A DNA stretch of 64,000 bases from Citricoccus muralis (GTDB lineage Bacteria; Actinomycetota; Actinomycetes; Actinomycetales; Micrococcaceae). This document shows positions 54,791 through 64,000 of the stretch, piece after piece. The stretch spans positions 868,001 to 932,000 of the forward strand of contig NZ_CP121252.1 in assembly GCF_029637705.1 (NCBI RefSeq). Reading direction: 5' to 3'. The notes below the pieces were generated by a model. That model worked only from the letters and a program-made list of their open reading frames with translations. It ran no database searches and was not told the origin of the DNA. Numbering within the stretch: the first letter of the stretch is position 1; each line of letters opens with the position of its first letter. The position numbers were made by a program, and so were the translations under genes.

Positions 54791-55789
54791 TCAGTATCCG
54801 GCGTCGGGGTCGACGACGCCGACAAGCTCAGCCGCATCCACCCTGGGCCCGGCCAGTCGCGCCTCGGCACGGCGCACCAGGTTCGCGGTGATCCTGTCCT
54901 GTAAGAGCGGGATGCACATCTGCGGGGTGTCGGCGGAGTGCGGGGTGATCAGCGCGTTCGGCTCCGCCCACAGCGGGTGCCCCTCGGGCAGCGGTTCCGG
55001 GTCGGTCACGTCGGTACCGACGGCGCGAATCTTCCCCTGCTGCAGCGCGGTCACCAAGGCGTCGGTGTCCACCAGGGACCCCCGGGCAATGTTGACCAGC
55101 ACCGCGGTCTCTTTCATGCGTTCGAACTGGGTGGCACCGATCATCGCGCGCGTCTCATCGGTAGCGGCAGCGGCGAGCACGACGACGTCGGCGTCGGCCA
55201 GCACCTCATCCAGTCGCTGCGTGGTGACGGTGCGGTGCGCACCCTCCACCGGCTCATCCCGGCGCCGCACCACCGTGATGTGGGTGGTCCAGGCGCCCAG
55301 CAGCCGAACGATCTCGGTGCCGATGCCACCACCACCGACGACGACGGCGCGGGCATCATTGAGCGAAAACCCGGCTTTGCCACCCCACCGGGTGGCGCGG
55401 ATCCGCTCGGGCAGCCGCCGCAGCAGTGCCAGGGTGAGCGCCAGCGCGTGTTCGGCCACCGGGCCGGCATAGCTGCCCTTGGCGGACGTAAACGTCACAG
55501 CGCGGTGGCGGCGGATCACCGGCAGGTAGGTCTCGATCCCGGCGGAGGGCAGCTGCACCCAGCTCACCTGCGGATTCGCGGCCAACACCTCGTCGATGCG
55601 CTGCGGGTCGAGATGTTCAATGACGACGACACCGGTGGCCTGTCCGCTCTCAGGTGCCACCAGTTCGGCGTCGTGTTCGGCCACGGCCTGCACTAACAGC
55701 CGGTGCGCGTCCTCGTACACGGTGCCGGCAACCTCGTCCGAGCCGGGCAGGGAGATCAGGCGCTCAATGGGGGTGGTCATGCGCTTCAT
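54791..55789 (-). CDS. D-2-hydroxyacid dehydrogenase
   Basis: 332 residues with the NAD-binding loop VVVGGGGIGTEIVRLLGAW, the catalytic Arg region VNIARGSLVDTDAL, Glu in TDVTDPEPLPEGHPLW and His in NALITPHSADT. Resembles phosphoglycerate/glyoxylate-reductase-like enzymes; the natural 2-oxoacid is unknown. The stop of this gene is 84 bp from the glutaminase fusion gene, same strand. Confidence 0.88.
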   Translation of the reverse strand: MKRMTTPIERLISLPGSDEVAGTVYEDAHRLLVQAVAEHDAELVAPESGQATGVVVIEHLDPQRIDEVLAANPQVSWVQLPSAGIETYLPVIRRHRAVTFTSAKGSYAGPVAEHALALTLALLRRLPERIRATRWGGKAGFSLNDARAVVVGGGGIGTEIVRLLGAWTTHITVVRRRDEPVEGAHRTVTTQRLDEVLADADVVVLAAAATDETRAMIGATQFERMKETAVLVNIARGSLVDTDALVTALQQGKIRAVGTDVTDPEPLPEGHPLWAEPNALITPHSADTPQMCIPLLQDRITANLVRRAEARLAGPRVDAAELVGVVDPDAGY

Positions 55790-55798
55790 CGTGTCATA

Positions 55799-57277
55799 TC
55801 ACTGGGGCAACGGCCACGTGTGCACGGCGGCCGAGGAGACGGCGTGCTCGCGGTACAGTCCGACCAATTGGCCCAGCGCATCCGGACGCGCCAATCCTCC
55901 CTCTTCGAGTCGGGCCAGCGTGCGGGTCATCCAGGTGGCACCGTTCTGGCCGTTGCGGGTGCGCCCGGTGAGCACCCCCAGATACCGGTCGATGCAGTGT
56001 TGGTCCACACCCAGGCTGCTGAGTCCCTGTTCCGCGGCCGGCAGGAGGTGTCGGTCCAACAGCTCGGCCACGGGCACGTCCCCGAACCCGGGCCAATACA
56101 CACTGGCTTCCAGGCCCTGCCGCGCACACCGGTAGAACCCGTCGGCCGCCGCCCTGAAACTCATGCGCTCCCAGGGGTTCTCCTCCGAGTCCACCAGGTA
56201 GCGCACCGCCCCGAAAAAGAACGCTGTGTTAGCCGTCATGTCCAGCACCGTCGGTCCGGCCGGCAGCAGCCGGTTCTCCACGCGCAGGTGTGCCTCGCGC
56301 TGATCGTTACCCGGATCATAAATGGGCCGGTTCCACCGGTAGACGGTCCCGTTGTGCAGGTTCAGCTCCGGCAGCAACGGCGCCCCGCGCCCCGTCGTCG
56401 TCGCCCCCTCCGATTGCTCCGGCAACAGGGCAGGGAAGTAGTCCACGTTCTCCGCGAACAGCTCCTCGATCCCGGAGATCCAGCGTTCCCCGAACCACAC
56501 CCGCGGCCGCACTCCCTGGCGGGCATACTCCGGGGCACGGTCATCAATCGCCTGCTGAAACACCGGAATCCGAGTCTCGTGCCACAGCCGGGATCCGAGA
56601 AACAGTGGCGAGTTCGCGGCCAGGGCGATCTGCGCTCCGGCAATGCACTGCGCCGCATTCCACACCGCCCCGAACCGCTCGCGGGTGACCTCGAGGTGGA
56701 TCTGCATCGAGGTGCAGGTGGCCTCCGCCGCAATGTCCTGGGCGTAGTAGGAGAGGTGCTCATCGGCGCCGTGAATGTCGATCAGAATGTCCTCGCCCCG
56801 GGCGGTGAGAATCGCATCATTCAGCGCGGCGAAACGGTTGCCGGGGCTGATCCATGCGTCTCCCACAATGTCGTCGCCGAGCACCGACGGCAGAATCCCG
56901 ACCGGCACCACGAAGGCTCCATGGCGCGCGGCGTGTTCGTGGGCCACCAGTAACTTCTCGCGCAGGGAATCTTCCAGTTCGCGTAGCCCCGTCCCGGCGA
57001 TCTCCACGGTGGGATGGTTCAGTTCGATGGTGAACCGTCCCAGCTCTGGGTCGAAACCGTGCTCGCCGAGAGTCTGGAGCACATCGGCGTTCACCATGGC
57101 TGGACGGTTGGCCTCATCCACCAGGTTCAGCTCCAGTTCCAGGCCGATCATCCCGCGTTCGGAAAACCCGTCCTGGGCCAGGTAGGCACGTAGCTGCTCC
57201 GCGGAGTCCGCTAGCAGCTCTCGGTACCGGCTGCGGGCCGAGCGCGAATAGGTTTGTGCTTCCACTTCTGCTCCCAT
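55799..57277 (-). CDS. GCS2-family glutamate-cysteine ligase-like protein
   Basis: 492 residues. GLELELNLVDEANRPAM opens the ATP-dependent carboxylate-amine ligase fold; HLSYYAQDIAAEATCTSMQI and LRVENRLLPAGPT are further conserved blocks. Annotated relatives form gamma-glutamyl-cysteine or related gamma-glutamyl compounds. Actinobacteria mainly use mycothiol, so the real substrate pair is uncertain. ATG 57277 is used; a GTG at 57295 is possible. Confidence 0.82.
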   Translation of the reverse strand: MGAEVEAQTYSRSARSRYRELLADSAEQLRAYLAQDGFSERGMIGLELELNLVDEANRPAMVNADVLQTLGEHGFDPELGRFTIELNHPTVEIAGTGLRELEDSLREKLLVAHEHAARHGAFVVPVGILPSVLGDDIVGDAWISPGNRFAALNDAILTARGEDILIDIHGADEHLSYYAQDIAAEATCTSMQIHLEVTRERFGAVWNAAQCIAGAQIALAANSPLFLGSRLWHETRIPVFQQAIDDRAPEYARQGVRPRVWFGERWISGIEELFAENVDYFPALLPEQSEGATTTGRGAPLLPELNLHNGTVYRWNRPIYDPGNDQREAHLRVENRLLPAGPTVLDMTANTAFFFGAVRYLVDSEENPWERMSFRAAADGFYRCARQGLEASVYWPGFGDVPVAELLDRHLLPAAEQGLSSLGVDQHCIDRYLGVLTGRTRNGQNGATWMTRTLARLEEGGLARPDALGQLVGLYREHAVSSAAVHTWPLPQ

Positions 57278-57451
57278 GTCCACATTCTGAACCACATCAG
57301 CCTTCGCCGTCTCCGGTTGGAGGACTCGGGGAAGCGGGTCGTTGACCTCCGACGTCTAGGGGGTTACAAATGAACGAACCTGAGAATATGCTCAATCCAT
57401 GATGATGGTGGTCACATCGTCGTTAAACCGCCAACAGGGGAAGTGTTGCCT

Positions 57452-58753
57452 GTGAAGAACCCCGCTTCGACACGACGTCGGTGGCTCACGGTCTCGGCCG
57501 TGCTAACCACGTCAACGCTGCTGCTTGCCGGGTGCTCCGGCGACGACGGCACCCCGGTGCTCACCTGGTACACCAATCCCGACGACGGCGGACAGGCGGA
57601 AATTGCCGCCCGCTGCACCGATGCTGCCGAGGGCCGCTATCGCATCGAAACCTCGGTGCTCCCGAACGATGCAGCCTCTCAGCGCGAGCAGCTCACCCGC
57701 CGCTTGGCCGCCGGCGACACCACCATGGACATCATGAGCCTGGACCCGCCGTTCATCCCGGAACTCTCCGAACCCGGATTCCTGGCGCCGGTGCCCGACG
57801 ATGTGGCTGCAGCGACCACCGAGGACACGCTCGACGGCGCGCTGGCTGGTGCCATGTGGAAAGACGAGATCGTCTCGGTGCCGTTCTGGGCCAACACCCA
57901 GCTGCTCTGGTACCGCAAGTCGGTGGCCGAAACTGCCGGCCTGGACATGGATCAGCCGGTCACCTGGGAGCAGCTGATCGACGCCGCCCGCGACCAAGAG
58001 AAGTACCTGGGCGTGCAGGGCGCGAACGCCGAATCGATGACCGTGTGGGTCAACGCGCTGGTGGCCTCGGCTGGCGGGCAGATCCTGCAGAACCCGGAGG
58101 CCGGCGCTGATGAACTCGTCACCGACCTGGACTCCGACGCCGGGCGCGCCGCTGCGGATGTTGTGGGCACCATCGGCTCGGAAGGTCTCGGTGGCCCCGG
58201 CTTGCCCACCCAGGCGGAGAACGAATCGATGCTGCTGTTCCGCGGCGACAACGGCTCGTTCATGGTGAACTGGCCGTTCGTCTGGCCCGCCACGAACGCG
58301 GCCGCCGAGGAGGGCGCGGTGCCCGAAGACCTGATCGACGACATCGGCTGGGCCGTCTACCCTCAGATGAGCGAAGGCCAGGAATCGGCGCCTCCGCTGG
58401 GCGGAATCAACCTCGGCGTCGGGTCCGAATCACAAAACCAAGACCTGGCGTGGGACGCGATCCAGTGCATCGTGGAACCGGAAAACCAGTCCTACTACTT
58501 CATCTCCAACGGCAACCCGCCCGCCTCGGCGTCAGCGTATGACGATCCGGAGATCGAGGAGATGTTCCCGATGGCGGACACCATTCGGGAGTCCCTGGAC
58601 CAGGCGGTGCCGCGCCCGCAGACCCCGTACTACAACGAGGTCTCGACGGCGATCCAGGACTCGTTCACCCCGCCCAGCCAGGTTGCCGAAGGCACGGCCG
58701 TGGAGACGGGGAACTTCATCGAGAAGGTGCTCAGAGGGGAGGCCCTGCTGTGA
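57452..58753 (+). CDS. Sugar ABC transporter binding lipoprotein, LpqY-like
   Basis: 433 residues with a lipoprotein signal ending LLLAGC and a type 1 extracellular binding fold (VLTWYTNPDDGGQAEIAARC, TMDIMSLDPPFIPELSE, GWAVYPQMSEG). The order binding protein-permease-permease-ATPase and these sequences match the LpqY-SugABC trehalose importer, though other oligosaccharides are possible. GTG 57452 is favoured over GTG 57443 because GGGGAAG lies eight bases upstream. Confidence 0.88.
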   Translation: MKNPASTRRRWLTVSAVLTTSTLLLAGCSGDDGTPVLTWYTNPDDGGQAEIAARCTDAAEGRYRIETSVLPNDAASQREQLTRRLAAGDTTMDIMSLDPPFIPELSEPGFLAPVPDDVAAATTEDTLDGALAGAMWKDEIVSVPFWANTQLLWYRKSVAETAGLDMDQPVTWEQLIDAARDQEKYLGVQGANAESMTVWVNALVASAGGQILQNPEAGADELVTDLDSDAGRAAADVVGTIGSEGLGGPGLPTQAENESMLLFRGDNGSFMVNWPFVWPATNAAAEEGAVPEDLIDDIGWAVYPQMSEGQESAPPLGGINLGVGSESQNQDLAWDAIQCIVEPENQSYYFISNGNPPASASAYDDPEIEEMFPMADTIRESLDQAVPRPQTPYYNEVSTAIQDSFTPPSQVAEGTAVETGNFIEKVLRGEALL

Positions 58754-59712
58754 CGACCGAATCGACCGCGCAGCCGGCAGCATCACGGAAGAAATCAGTG
58801 CGACCGGTCAAATCCAAGCGGACCAAGGCCGAGGCCCGACTGGGCTGGTGGCTGGCCGGACCGGCGTTCTTCATCATGATCGCTGTCATCTTCTATCCGC
58901 TCATGCAGGCGCTGTGGGACTCCCTGTTCTCCTACCGGCTCACCGCCCCTGATGACCGCGAGTTCGTGGGGCTGAGCAACTACCTCACCATCCTCACCGA
59001 TTCGGTGTGGTGGTCCGGCTTCGCCGTCACCGTGCTGATCACCGTGGTCACCGTGGCGGTCGAGCTGGTGCTCGGCTTCGCCCTTGCCCTGGTGATGCAC
59101 AAGGCGATCACCTCCACCCGCGGGTTCGTGCGCACCGTGATTCTGGTGCCGTACGGTATCGTCACCGTCGTCTCCGCCTACGCCTGGTATTACATGTTCT
59201 CCATCGACTCGGGGTACATGAATAACTGGATGGGGTGGGTGCCCGGCGTGGATTCCGATCTGAACTGGTTCGCCCAGGCCGGATCCGCGTTGACCGTGAT
59301 CATGCTCTCCGAGATCTGGAAGACCACCCCGTTCATCTCGTTGCTGTTGTTGGCGGGTCTGGCCCAGGTGCCCGAGGAGCTCAGCGAGGCCGCAGCCGTT
59401 GACGGCGCGACCTGGCGTCAGCGCCTGTGGAAGGTGATCCTGCCGAACATGAAGGCGGCCATCATGGTGGCGGTGCTGTTCCGCGCCCTGGACGCCTTCC
59501 GCATCTTCGACGCCGTGTTCATCATGACCAACGGTGATTACGGTACCGAGGTGCTCTCGCTGTTGGCCTACCGCACCTCGATCGTCCGTTTGGAGATCGG
59601 GCTCGGCTCCGCGGTCTCTGTGCTGCTGTTCCTGTGCGTGGCGTTGTTGGCGTTCATCGCAGTCAAGGTCTTCAAAGTCGACCTGGCCCGAGGTCAGGGA
59701 GGGAAATCATGA
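58750..59712 (+). CDS. Sugar ABC transporter permease, SugA-like
   Basis: 320 residues, six membrane segments, with the EAA loop EELSEAAAVDGATWRQRLWK. GTG start overlaps the binding-protein stop by four bases, and the stop overlaps the next permease start, so the genes are translationally coupled. Confidence 0.9.
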   Translation: MTTESTAQPAASRKKSVRPVKSKRTKAEARLGWWLAGPAFFIMIAVIFYPLMQALWDSLFSYRLTAPDDREFVGLSNYLTILTDSVWWSGFAVTVLITVVTVAVELVLGFALALVMHKAITSTRGFVRTVILVPYGIVTVVSAYAWYYMFSIDSGYMNNWMGWVPGVDSDLNWFAQAGSALTVIMLSEIWKTTPFISLLLLAGLAQVPEELSEAAAVDGATWRQRLWKVILPNMKAAIMVAVLFRALDAFRIFDAVFIMTNGDYGTEVLSLLAYRTSIVRLEIGLGSAVSVLLFLCVALLAFIAVKVFKVDLARGQGGKS

Positions 59713-60605
59713 GCGCAGAAGTGACGACGACGTCTGGCACCGCACAGCAGGGCGGCAAGCCGAAGCGGTCCGGTCGCGGCAGAATGGTGGCCGGCTGGTG
59801 GATCCTCACCGCCTTCATCACCGTGTGGTGCCTGTTCCCGGTCGCCTCGATCCTCACCACCAGCTTCAAGACGCCGGGGGATCTGTCCAACAACCAGTTC
59901 CTTCCGACCAGCTGGTCGACCATGAACTACGAGGAGATCATCACCGGCGCCTCCCGTGAGCTGTTCCTCACCGCGCTGTGGAACTCGATCGGGATCTCGG
60001 TGATTGCCACCTTCATTGCCGTCGTGTTGGCCACCCTGTGTGCCTACGCCATCGCCCGGCTGAACTTCCCGGGCAAGCGCGTAGTGCTCACCGTCTCGCT
60101 GATGGTCTCGATGTTCCCGGTGATCTCCCTGGTCACCCCGCTGTTCAATATGTGGCGCACCATCGGGCTCTACGACACCTGGCTCGGGTTGATCATCCCG
60201 TACCTGTCACTGACGCTTCCGATCGCCATCTGGACCCTGGCCGCGTTCTTCCAGCAGATCCCCTGGGAGCTGGAACAAGCGGCCCAGGTCGACGGCGCCA
60301 CCCCGCTGCAGGCGTTCCGCAAGGTGATCGTGCCGCTGGCACTGCCCGGCGTGTTCACCACCGCGATCATTGCGTTTTTCATCGCGTGGAATGACTTTGT
60401 CTACGGGATGTCGCTGACCTCTTCGGAGGCGGCGAGAACCGTGCCCGCCGCGCTCGCGTTCTTCTCGGGCGCCTCCCAGTTCGAATCACCCACGGGAGCC
60501 ATCTCGGCTGCCGCTATCATCGTCACGATCCCCATCGTCATTCTCGTGGTCCTGTTCCAGCGCCAGATCGTTGCCGGTCTGACCTCGGGCGCGGTCAAGG
60601 GCTAG
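59709..60605 (+). CDS. Sugar ABC transporter permease, SugB-like
   Basis: 298 residues, six membrane segments, EAA loop PWELEQAAQVDGATPLQAFRK. ATG 59709 overlaps the preceding stop (ATGA) and a Shine-Dalgarno GGGAGGG precedes it. Pairs with the SugA-like permease in the membrane. Confidence 0.9.
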   Translation: MSAEVTTTSGTAQQGGKPKRSGRGRMVAGWWILTAFITVWCLFPVASILTTSFKTPGDLSNNQFLPTSWSTMNYEEIITGASRELFLTALWNSIGISVIATFIAVVLATLCAYAIARLNFPGKRVVLTVSLMVSMFPVISLVTPLFNMWRTIGLYDTWLGLIIPYLSLTLPIAIWTLAAFFQQIPWELEQAAQVDGATPLQAFRKVIVPLALPGVFTTAIIAFFIAWNDFVYGMSLTSSEAARTVPAALAFFSGASQFESPTGAISAAAIIVTIPIVILVVLFQRQIVAGLTSGAVKG

Positions 60606-60623
60606 AAGAAAGTAGGAGCACTG

Positions 60624-61871
60624 ATGGCATCCATCACCCTGAACAACATCGTCAAGAAGTACGACGACGGCTTCCCGGCGGTCAACGATGTCTCCTTGGA
60701 CATTGCCGACGGCGAGTTCGTGATTCTGGTCGGACCCTCCGGTTGCGGCAAGTCCACGCTACTGCGGATGATCGTGGGCCTGGAGGACATCACCTCGGGT
60801 GACATGATGATCGATGGCCGGCGGGTCAACGAGGCGGACCCCAAGGAGCGCAATCTGGCCATGGTGTTCCAGAACTATGCGCTGTACCCGCACCTGACCG
60901 TGTTCGAGAACATCGCGTTCCCGCTGCGGCTGGCGAAGCTGAGCAACTCCGAGGTGGACCAGAAGGTCCGCGAGGCCTCGGCGCTGTTGGAATTGGACGA
61001 TCACCTCGACCGTAAACCGGCCAACCTCTCCGGCGGTCAGCGTCAGCGTGTGGCCATGGGCCGAGCCATCGTGCGTGAAGCCGATGCATTCCTCTTCGAT
61101 GAGCCCCTGTCGAACCTGGATGCCAAGCTGCGCGGGCAGATGCGTGCCGAAATCTCGCAGCTGCAGCGCCGTCTGGGCGTCACCTCGGTGTACGTCACCC
61201 ACGATCAGACTGAGGCGATGACACTGGGCGACCGGGTGGCCGTGCTGAAAAAGGGCGTTCTGCAACAGGTCGCCTCACCACGGGAGCTCTACGAACAGCC
61301 GGCGAACCTGTTCGTGGCCGGATTCATCGGCTCGCCGTCGATGAACTTCCTGCCTGCCACCCACAAGGAAACCGCCGAGGGGCACGTGCTCTCCTCGCCG
61401 ATCGGTGACATTCCGATCCCGCAAGACAAGGCCGCCGCTGCCCTGGGCCGCGAGATTGTGCTGATCGGCCTGCGCCCTGAGTTCTTCGAGGATGCCTCGA
61501 TGCTCGACGACGCCAAGCGTGCACAGGGCTCGGTGTTCCCCTCCACCATCAGCCATGTGGAGTGGCTGGGCCACGAGCAGTACGGCTACATCGACTACGA
61601 GCAGGACGAGCGGGTGGCTGACCGGCTCACCGCGCTGGCTCAAGAGCTCGACGCCGATGAGCTACGCCCGCAGGTGGTAGCCACCCTTTCGGCCGAGTCG
61701 CTGGCACGCCCCGGACAGCCGTTGGATCTGTGGGTGGACACCTCACGGATGCATATTTTCGACCCGGAGACCGGGGATAACCTGACCCGTGACCCGGAGC
61801 GTGGTGCGGAGTTGACTCGGCTCGCCGCCGAAGACCGGCAACGCGAGATCGAGATGGCGCAGCAACGCTGA
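60624..61871 (+). CDS. Sugar ABC transporter ATPase, SugC/MsmK-like
   Basis: 415 residues. Walker [10 protein letters not shown], signature [15 protein letters not shown], Walker [16 protein letters not shown]-loop [13 protein letters not shown]; the C-terminal OB-type MalK regulatory domain runs from about 235 to 370. It energises the importer of the three genes upstream. AGGAG precedes the ATG. Confidence 0.92.
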   Translation: MASITLNNIVKKYDDGFPAVNDVSLDIADGEFVILVGPSGCGKSTLLRMIVGLEDITSGDMMIDGRRVNEADPKERNLAMVFQNYALYPHLTVFENIAFPLRLAKLSNSEVDQKVREASALLELDDHLDRKPANLSGGQRQRVAMGRAIVREADAFLFDEPLSNLDAKLRGQMRAEISQLQRRLGVTSVYVTHDQTEAMTLGDRVAVLKKGVLQQVASPRELYEQPANLFVAGFIGSPSMNFLPATHKETAEGHVLSSPIGDIPIPQDKAAAALGREIVLIGLRPEFFEDASMLDDAKRAQGSVFPSTISHVEWLGHEQYGYIDYEQDERVADRLTALAQELDADELRPQVVATLSAESLARPGQPLDLWVDTSRMHIFDPETGDNLTRDPERGAELTRLAAEDRQREIEMAQQR

Positions 61872-61899
61872 TGCGCACTGGCCCACGCTGACGCGCCCT

Positions 61900-62427
61900 T
61901 CAGGAGTCGTCGCGTAGCGCCTCGCGGTGTAGTTCGGCCTTCTCCACGTAGGTCTCCGCGTTGTTCTTGAGCGCGGCGAGTTCGTCCTCGGTGAGCTCGC
62001 GGCGGACCTTGGCGGGCACCCCGGCCACCAGGCTACGCGGTGGAATGACGGCCCCCTCGGTCACCAGCGCGCCCGCGGCTACCAGCGACTGCGCGCCCAC
62101 GACAGCGCCGTTCATCACGGTGGCCGACATGCCGATCAGGCATCCGTTCCCCACGGTGGCGCCGTGCACCACAGCGGCGTGGCCCACCGAGACGTCGTCG
62201 CCGATGGTGCAGGGGAAACCCGGATCGGCGTGGACCACCACATTGTCCTGCAGATTCGTGCGCTCGCCCACGCGGATCGGCGCGGAATCGCCGCGCACGG
62301 AGACCCCATAGAACGCAGAGGACTGCTGGCCCAGGGCGACGTCGCCGCTCAGCGTGGCGGTTGGGGCCGCGAAAACGGTCTCGTGGAGCTGGGGAGTGGA
62401 ACCGGACAGGGTGATGATGTGTGCCAT
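61900..62427 (-). CDS. Gamma-carbonic anhydrase family protein
   Basis: 175 residues of left-handed beta-helix hexapeptide repeats. The three metal His are in NVVVHADPG, SVGHAAVVHGATVG, matching gamma-class carbonic anhydrase/YrdA proteins that bind Zn or Fe at trimer interfaces. Function in vivo of such homologues is often unproven. Next to purU, same strand. Confidence 0.88.
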   Translation of the reverse strand: MAHIITLSGSTPQLHETVFAAPTATLSGDVALGQQSSAFYGVSVRGDSAPIRVGERTNLQDNVVVHADPGFPCTIGDDVSVGHAAVVHGATVGNGCLIGMSATVMNGAVVGAQSLVAAGALVTEGAVIPPRSLVAGVPAKVRRELTEDELAALKNNAETYVEKAELHREALRDDS

Positions 62428-62474
62428 CTCACCAGTCTACGGTGACGAAGTGGCGTCCCGTCGAGAGTCTTGAA

Positions 62475-63362
62475 CTAGGAGAACACCACGGTGCGGTGAC
62501 CGTCGAGCAGCACACGGTGCTCGGCATGCCACTGCACAGCCTGGCACAGGGTGGAGCCCTCCACCTCGCGACCGCGCACCACGAACTGCTTGGCGGTGAG
62601 ACCGTGGGTCACCCGCTGCACGCGTTGCTCGATGATCGGGCCCTCGTCCAGGTCGCCGGTCACATAGTGGGCGGTGGCGCCGATGAGCTTCACGCCGCGG
62701 GCGTGGGCCTGGTGGTACGGCTTGGCGCCCTTGAAGGAAGGCAGGAACGAGTGGTGAATGTTGATCGCACGACCGGCCAGCTTCGAGCACAGGTCGTCGG
62801 AGAGCACCTGCATATAGCGGGCCAGGACCACGAGTTCGACGTCGTAGGTGTTGACCAAGTCCATGAGCTGGGCCTCGGCGGCGGCTTTATTGTCGGTGCC
62901 GTCGGCGTTCTTCTTGATCGGAATGTGCACGAAGGGGATGCCGTAGAAGAATGCCATCGGCTGCAGGTCCAGGTGGTTGGAGACGATCACCGGGATCTCG
63001 ATGGGCAGGGTGCCGGCCCGCTGCTGGAAGAGCAGATCGTTCAGGGTGCGTCCGTCCTTGGAGCACATGATCAGGGTGCGGGTTTTGCGCAGCGAGTCAT
63101 TGACGGTCAGATTCATGTCGAACTTCTCGCGCACCGAGGCGAGCACTTCCTCGGTGGCCTCCGCGGTAGCGGAGGTGGTGAACTGCACGCGCATGAAGAA
63201 ACTGCCGGTGTCGGGGGAGTCATACTGCTGAGATTCGGTGATGTCCGCCCCGACCTCGAGCAATGCGCCGGAGACGGCGTGCACGATTCCGGGACGGTTC
63301 GTGCACGACAGGGTCAGGATCAGAGTTTTCTCGGTGGCGGAGGAGTTCGCGGTGTCAGTCAT
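62475..63362 (-). CDS. purU: Formyltetrahydrofolate deformylase
   Basis: 295 residues. N-terminal ACT domain (ILTLSCTNRPGIVHAVSGAL) and C-terminal formyltransferase-type domain with catalytic INIHHSFLPSFKGAKPYHQA and YVTGDLDEGPIIEQ. Releases formate from 10-formyl-THF and balances one-carbon units used by PurN and PurH. ATG 63362 fits the ACT start; ATG 63386 is an alternative. Confidence 0.93.
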   Translation of the reverse strand: MTDTANSSATEKTLILTLSCTNRPGIVHAVSGALLEVGADITESQQYDSPDTGSFFMRVQFTTSATAEATEEVLASVREKFDMNLTVNDSLRKTRTLIMCSKDGRTLNDLLFQQRAGTLPIEIPVIVSNHLDLQPMAFFYGIPFVHIPIKKNADGTDNKAAAEAQLMDLVNTYDVELVVLARYMQVLSDDLCSKLAGRAINIHHSFLPSFKGAKPYHQAHARGVKLIGATAHYVTGDLDEGPIIEQRVQRVTHGLTAKQFVVRGREVEGSTLCQAVQWHAEHRVLLDGHRTVVFS

Positions 63363-63648
63363 AGCGTCGAGACTACCTTTCGACATGCTCAGGGAGGCGG
63401 AATGCCGGTACGTGAATCACAATAACTAAGAGCATAGTGATTCACGCCACAAAGCTCAAGGGAACCTTGGCACCCCGTGAAAGCTCGCGGTGATTGTGCC
63501 GAAATTGCGGCTCAGGGGTTTCATAGTCACCCGGCGGTGTGGTCATGATGGGTGGCAGTTATCCGGTTCTGACGAACTTGGACGACTCGCCACGATGCGG
63601 AGACACCGCATCTTTTGACGAATCCCAACGACAACGGAGGTGGAAGTC

Positions 63649-63981
63649 ATGGCGACGACCGATCCGAAGAAACTTCGTAAGCTTGCTGCCGCACTGGGTG
63701 TGGGTTCCCTGCTCGTGATGGGAACGGCTGCATGCGACAACACCGAAGACACCGCGCCTGCCGAAGATGGCGTTGAGGCCCCCGCTGAGGAGGGCGGCAT
63801 GGACGAGGGCACCCTCGAGGACGGCGCTGAAGAGTCCGGCACCAGCGACGAGCTCGGCGGCACGGAAGACGGTGGCGTCGAATCCGATACCGGTGCTGAG
63901 ACCGGCGACGACGCCGGCGGCTTGGAGGACACCGGCGATGATACCGGTGGACTGGAAGGCGATACCGAAGAAGACCAGTAA
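63649..63981 (+). CDS. Small, very acidic exported protein
   Basis: 110 residues: a KKLRKLAAALGVGSLLVMG signal ending GTAAC (likely lipoprotein or secreted), then about 75 residues almost wholly of Asp, Glu, Gly, Thr and Ala, with short repeats such as DTGDDTGGLEGD. No fold recognised; such tails can bind cations or form a wall-associated polyanion. ATG 63649 is preferred over GTG 63640 because GGAGG lies eight bases upstream. Confidence 0.7.
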   Translation: MATTDPKKLRKLAAALGVGSLLVMGTAACDNTEDTAPAEDGVEAPAEEGGMDEGTLEDGAEESGTSDELGGTEDGGVESDTGAETGDDAGGLEDTGDDTGGLEGDTEEDQ

Positions 63982-64000
63982 GGTCCGGTGAGCACACCTG

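Overview
The window reads as the chromosome of a high-GC actinobacterium of the order Micrococcales, probably Micrococcaceae-like. The basis is gene content and codon style, not a database search: monomeric NADP-isocitrate dehydrogenase, a DUF6350 protein, an LpqY/SugABC-type sugar importer, PTH2-type peptidyl-tRNA hydrolase, an actinobacterial Sfp-type phosphopantetheinyl transferase (PPTase) and very C/G-rich third positions in the housekeeping genes. A conserved backbone is interrupted by two accessory regions.

Region 1 (1-14.9 kb) is a metal-resistance island ending at a tRNA-Arg(CCT) gene. It starts with a Crp/Fnr-family regulator cut by the window edge. Next is a leftward unit of HMA metallochaperone, P1B ATPase with an atypical CPG motif, and cupin; its promoter region carries a perfect FNR-type box. 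A scar of broken genes follows (methyltransferase, ISL3 transposase, MobF relaxase, MFS transporter). Then comes a rightward copper locus behind a CsoR-type palindrome: copZ, a secreted His-rich protein, copA, a YdhK-like lipoprotein, a CPH-type copB and csoR. A glutaminase, a truncated nhaA, an IS3 remnant and a serine-recombinase remnant that reads into the tRNA gene close the island.

Region 2 (14.9-42.9 kb) is mostly backbone: pcrA, sucCD, peptidyl-tRNA hydrolase, aldo/keto reductase, a ferritin-like/VIT1 protein, two DUF202 proteins, a PPOX protein with an inositol-monophosphatase family enzyme, a MarR-MFS pair, App1, thioesterase, gdhA, DUF6350, a betaine/choline-type ABC transporter, purN-purH-mgtE and icd.

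Region 3 (42.9-52.6 kb) is an AT-richer insert holding a compact nonribosomal peptide locus. A GAP-family membrane protein is divergent from a one-module C-A-T-TE synthetase, followed by MbtH, a MarR/GbsR-like regulator and a PPTase gene. The PPTase gene is split by two different insertion sequences that landed within 11 bp of one another in the ancestral gene. Target duplications allow the original gene to be rebuilt, and the second IS end supplies an in-frame ATG to the remaining catalytic part. The synthetase itself looks mosaic: the substrate-binding core of its A domain has a different codon style from the A-domain parts on either side.

Region 4 (52.8-64 kb) is backbone again: a glutaminase-STAS-cyclic-nucleotide-domain fusion, a D-2-hydroxyacid dehydrogenase, a GCS2-family glutamate-cysteine ligase, an LpqY/SugABC-type importer, a gamma-carbonic anhydrase, purU and an acidic exported protein.
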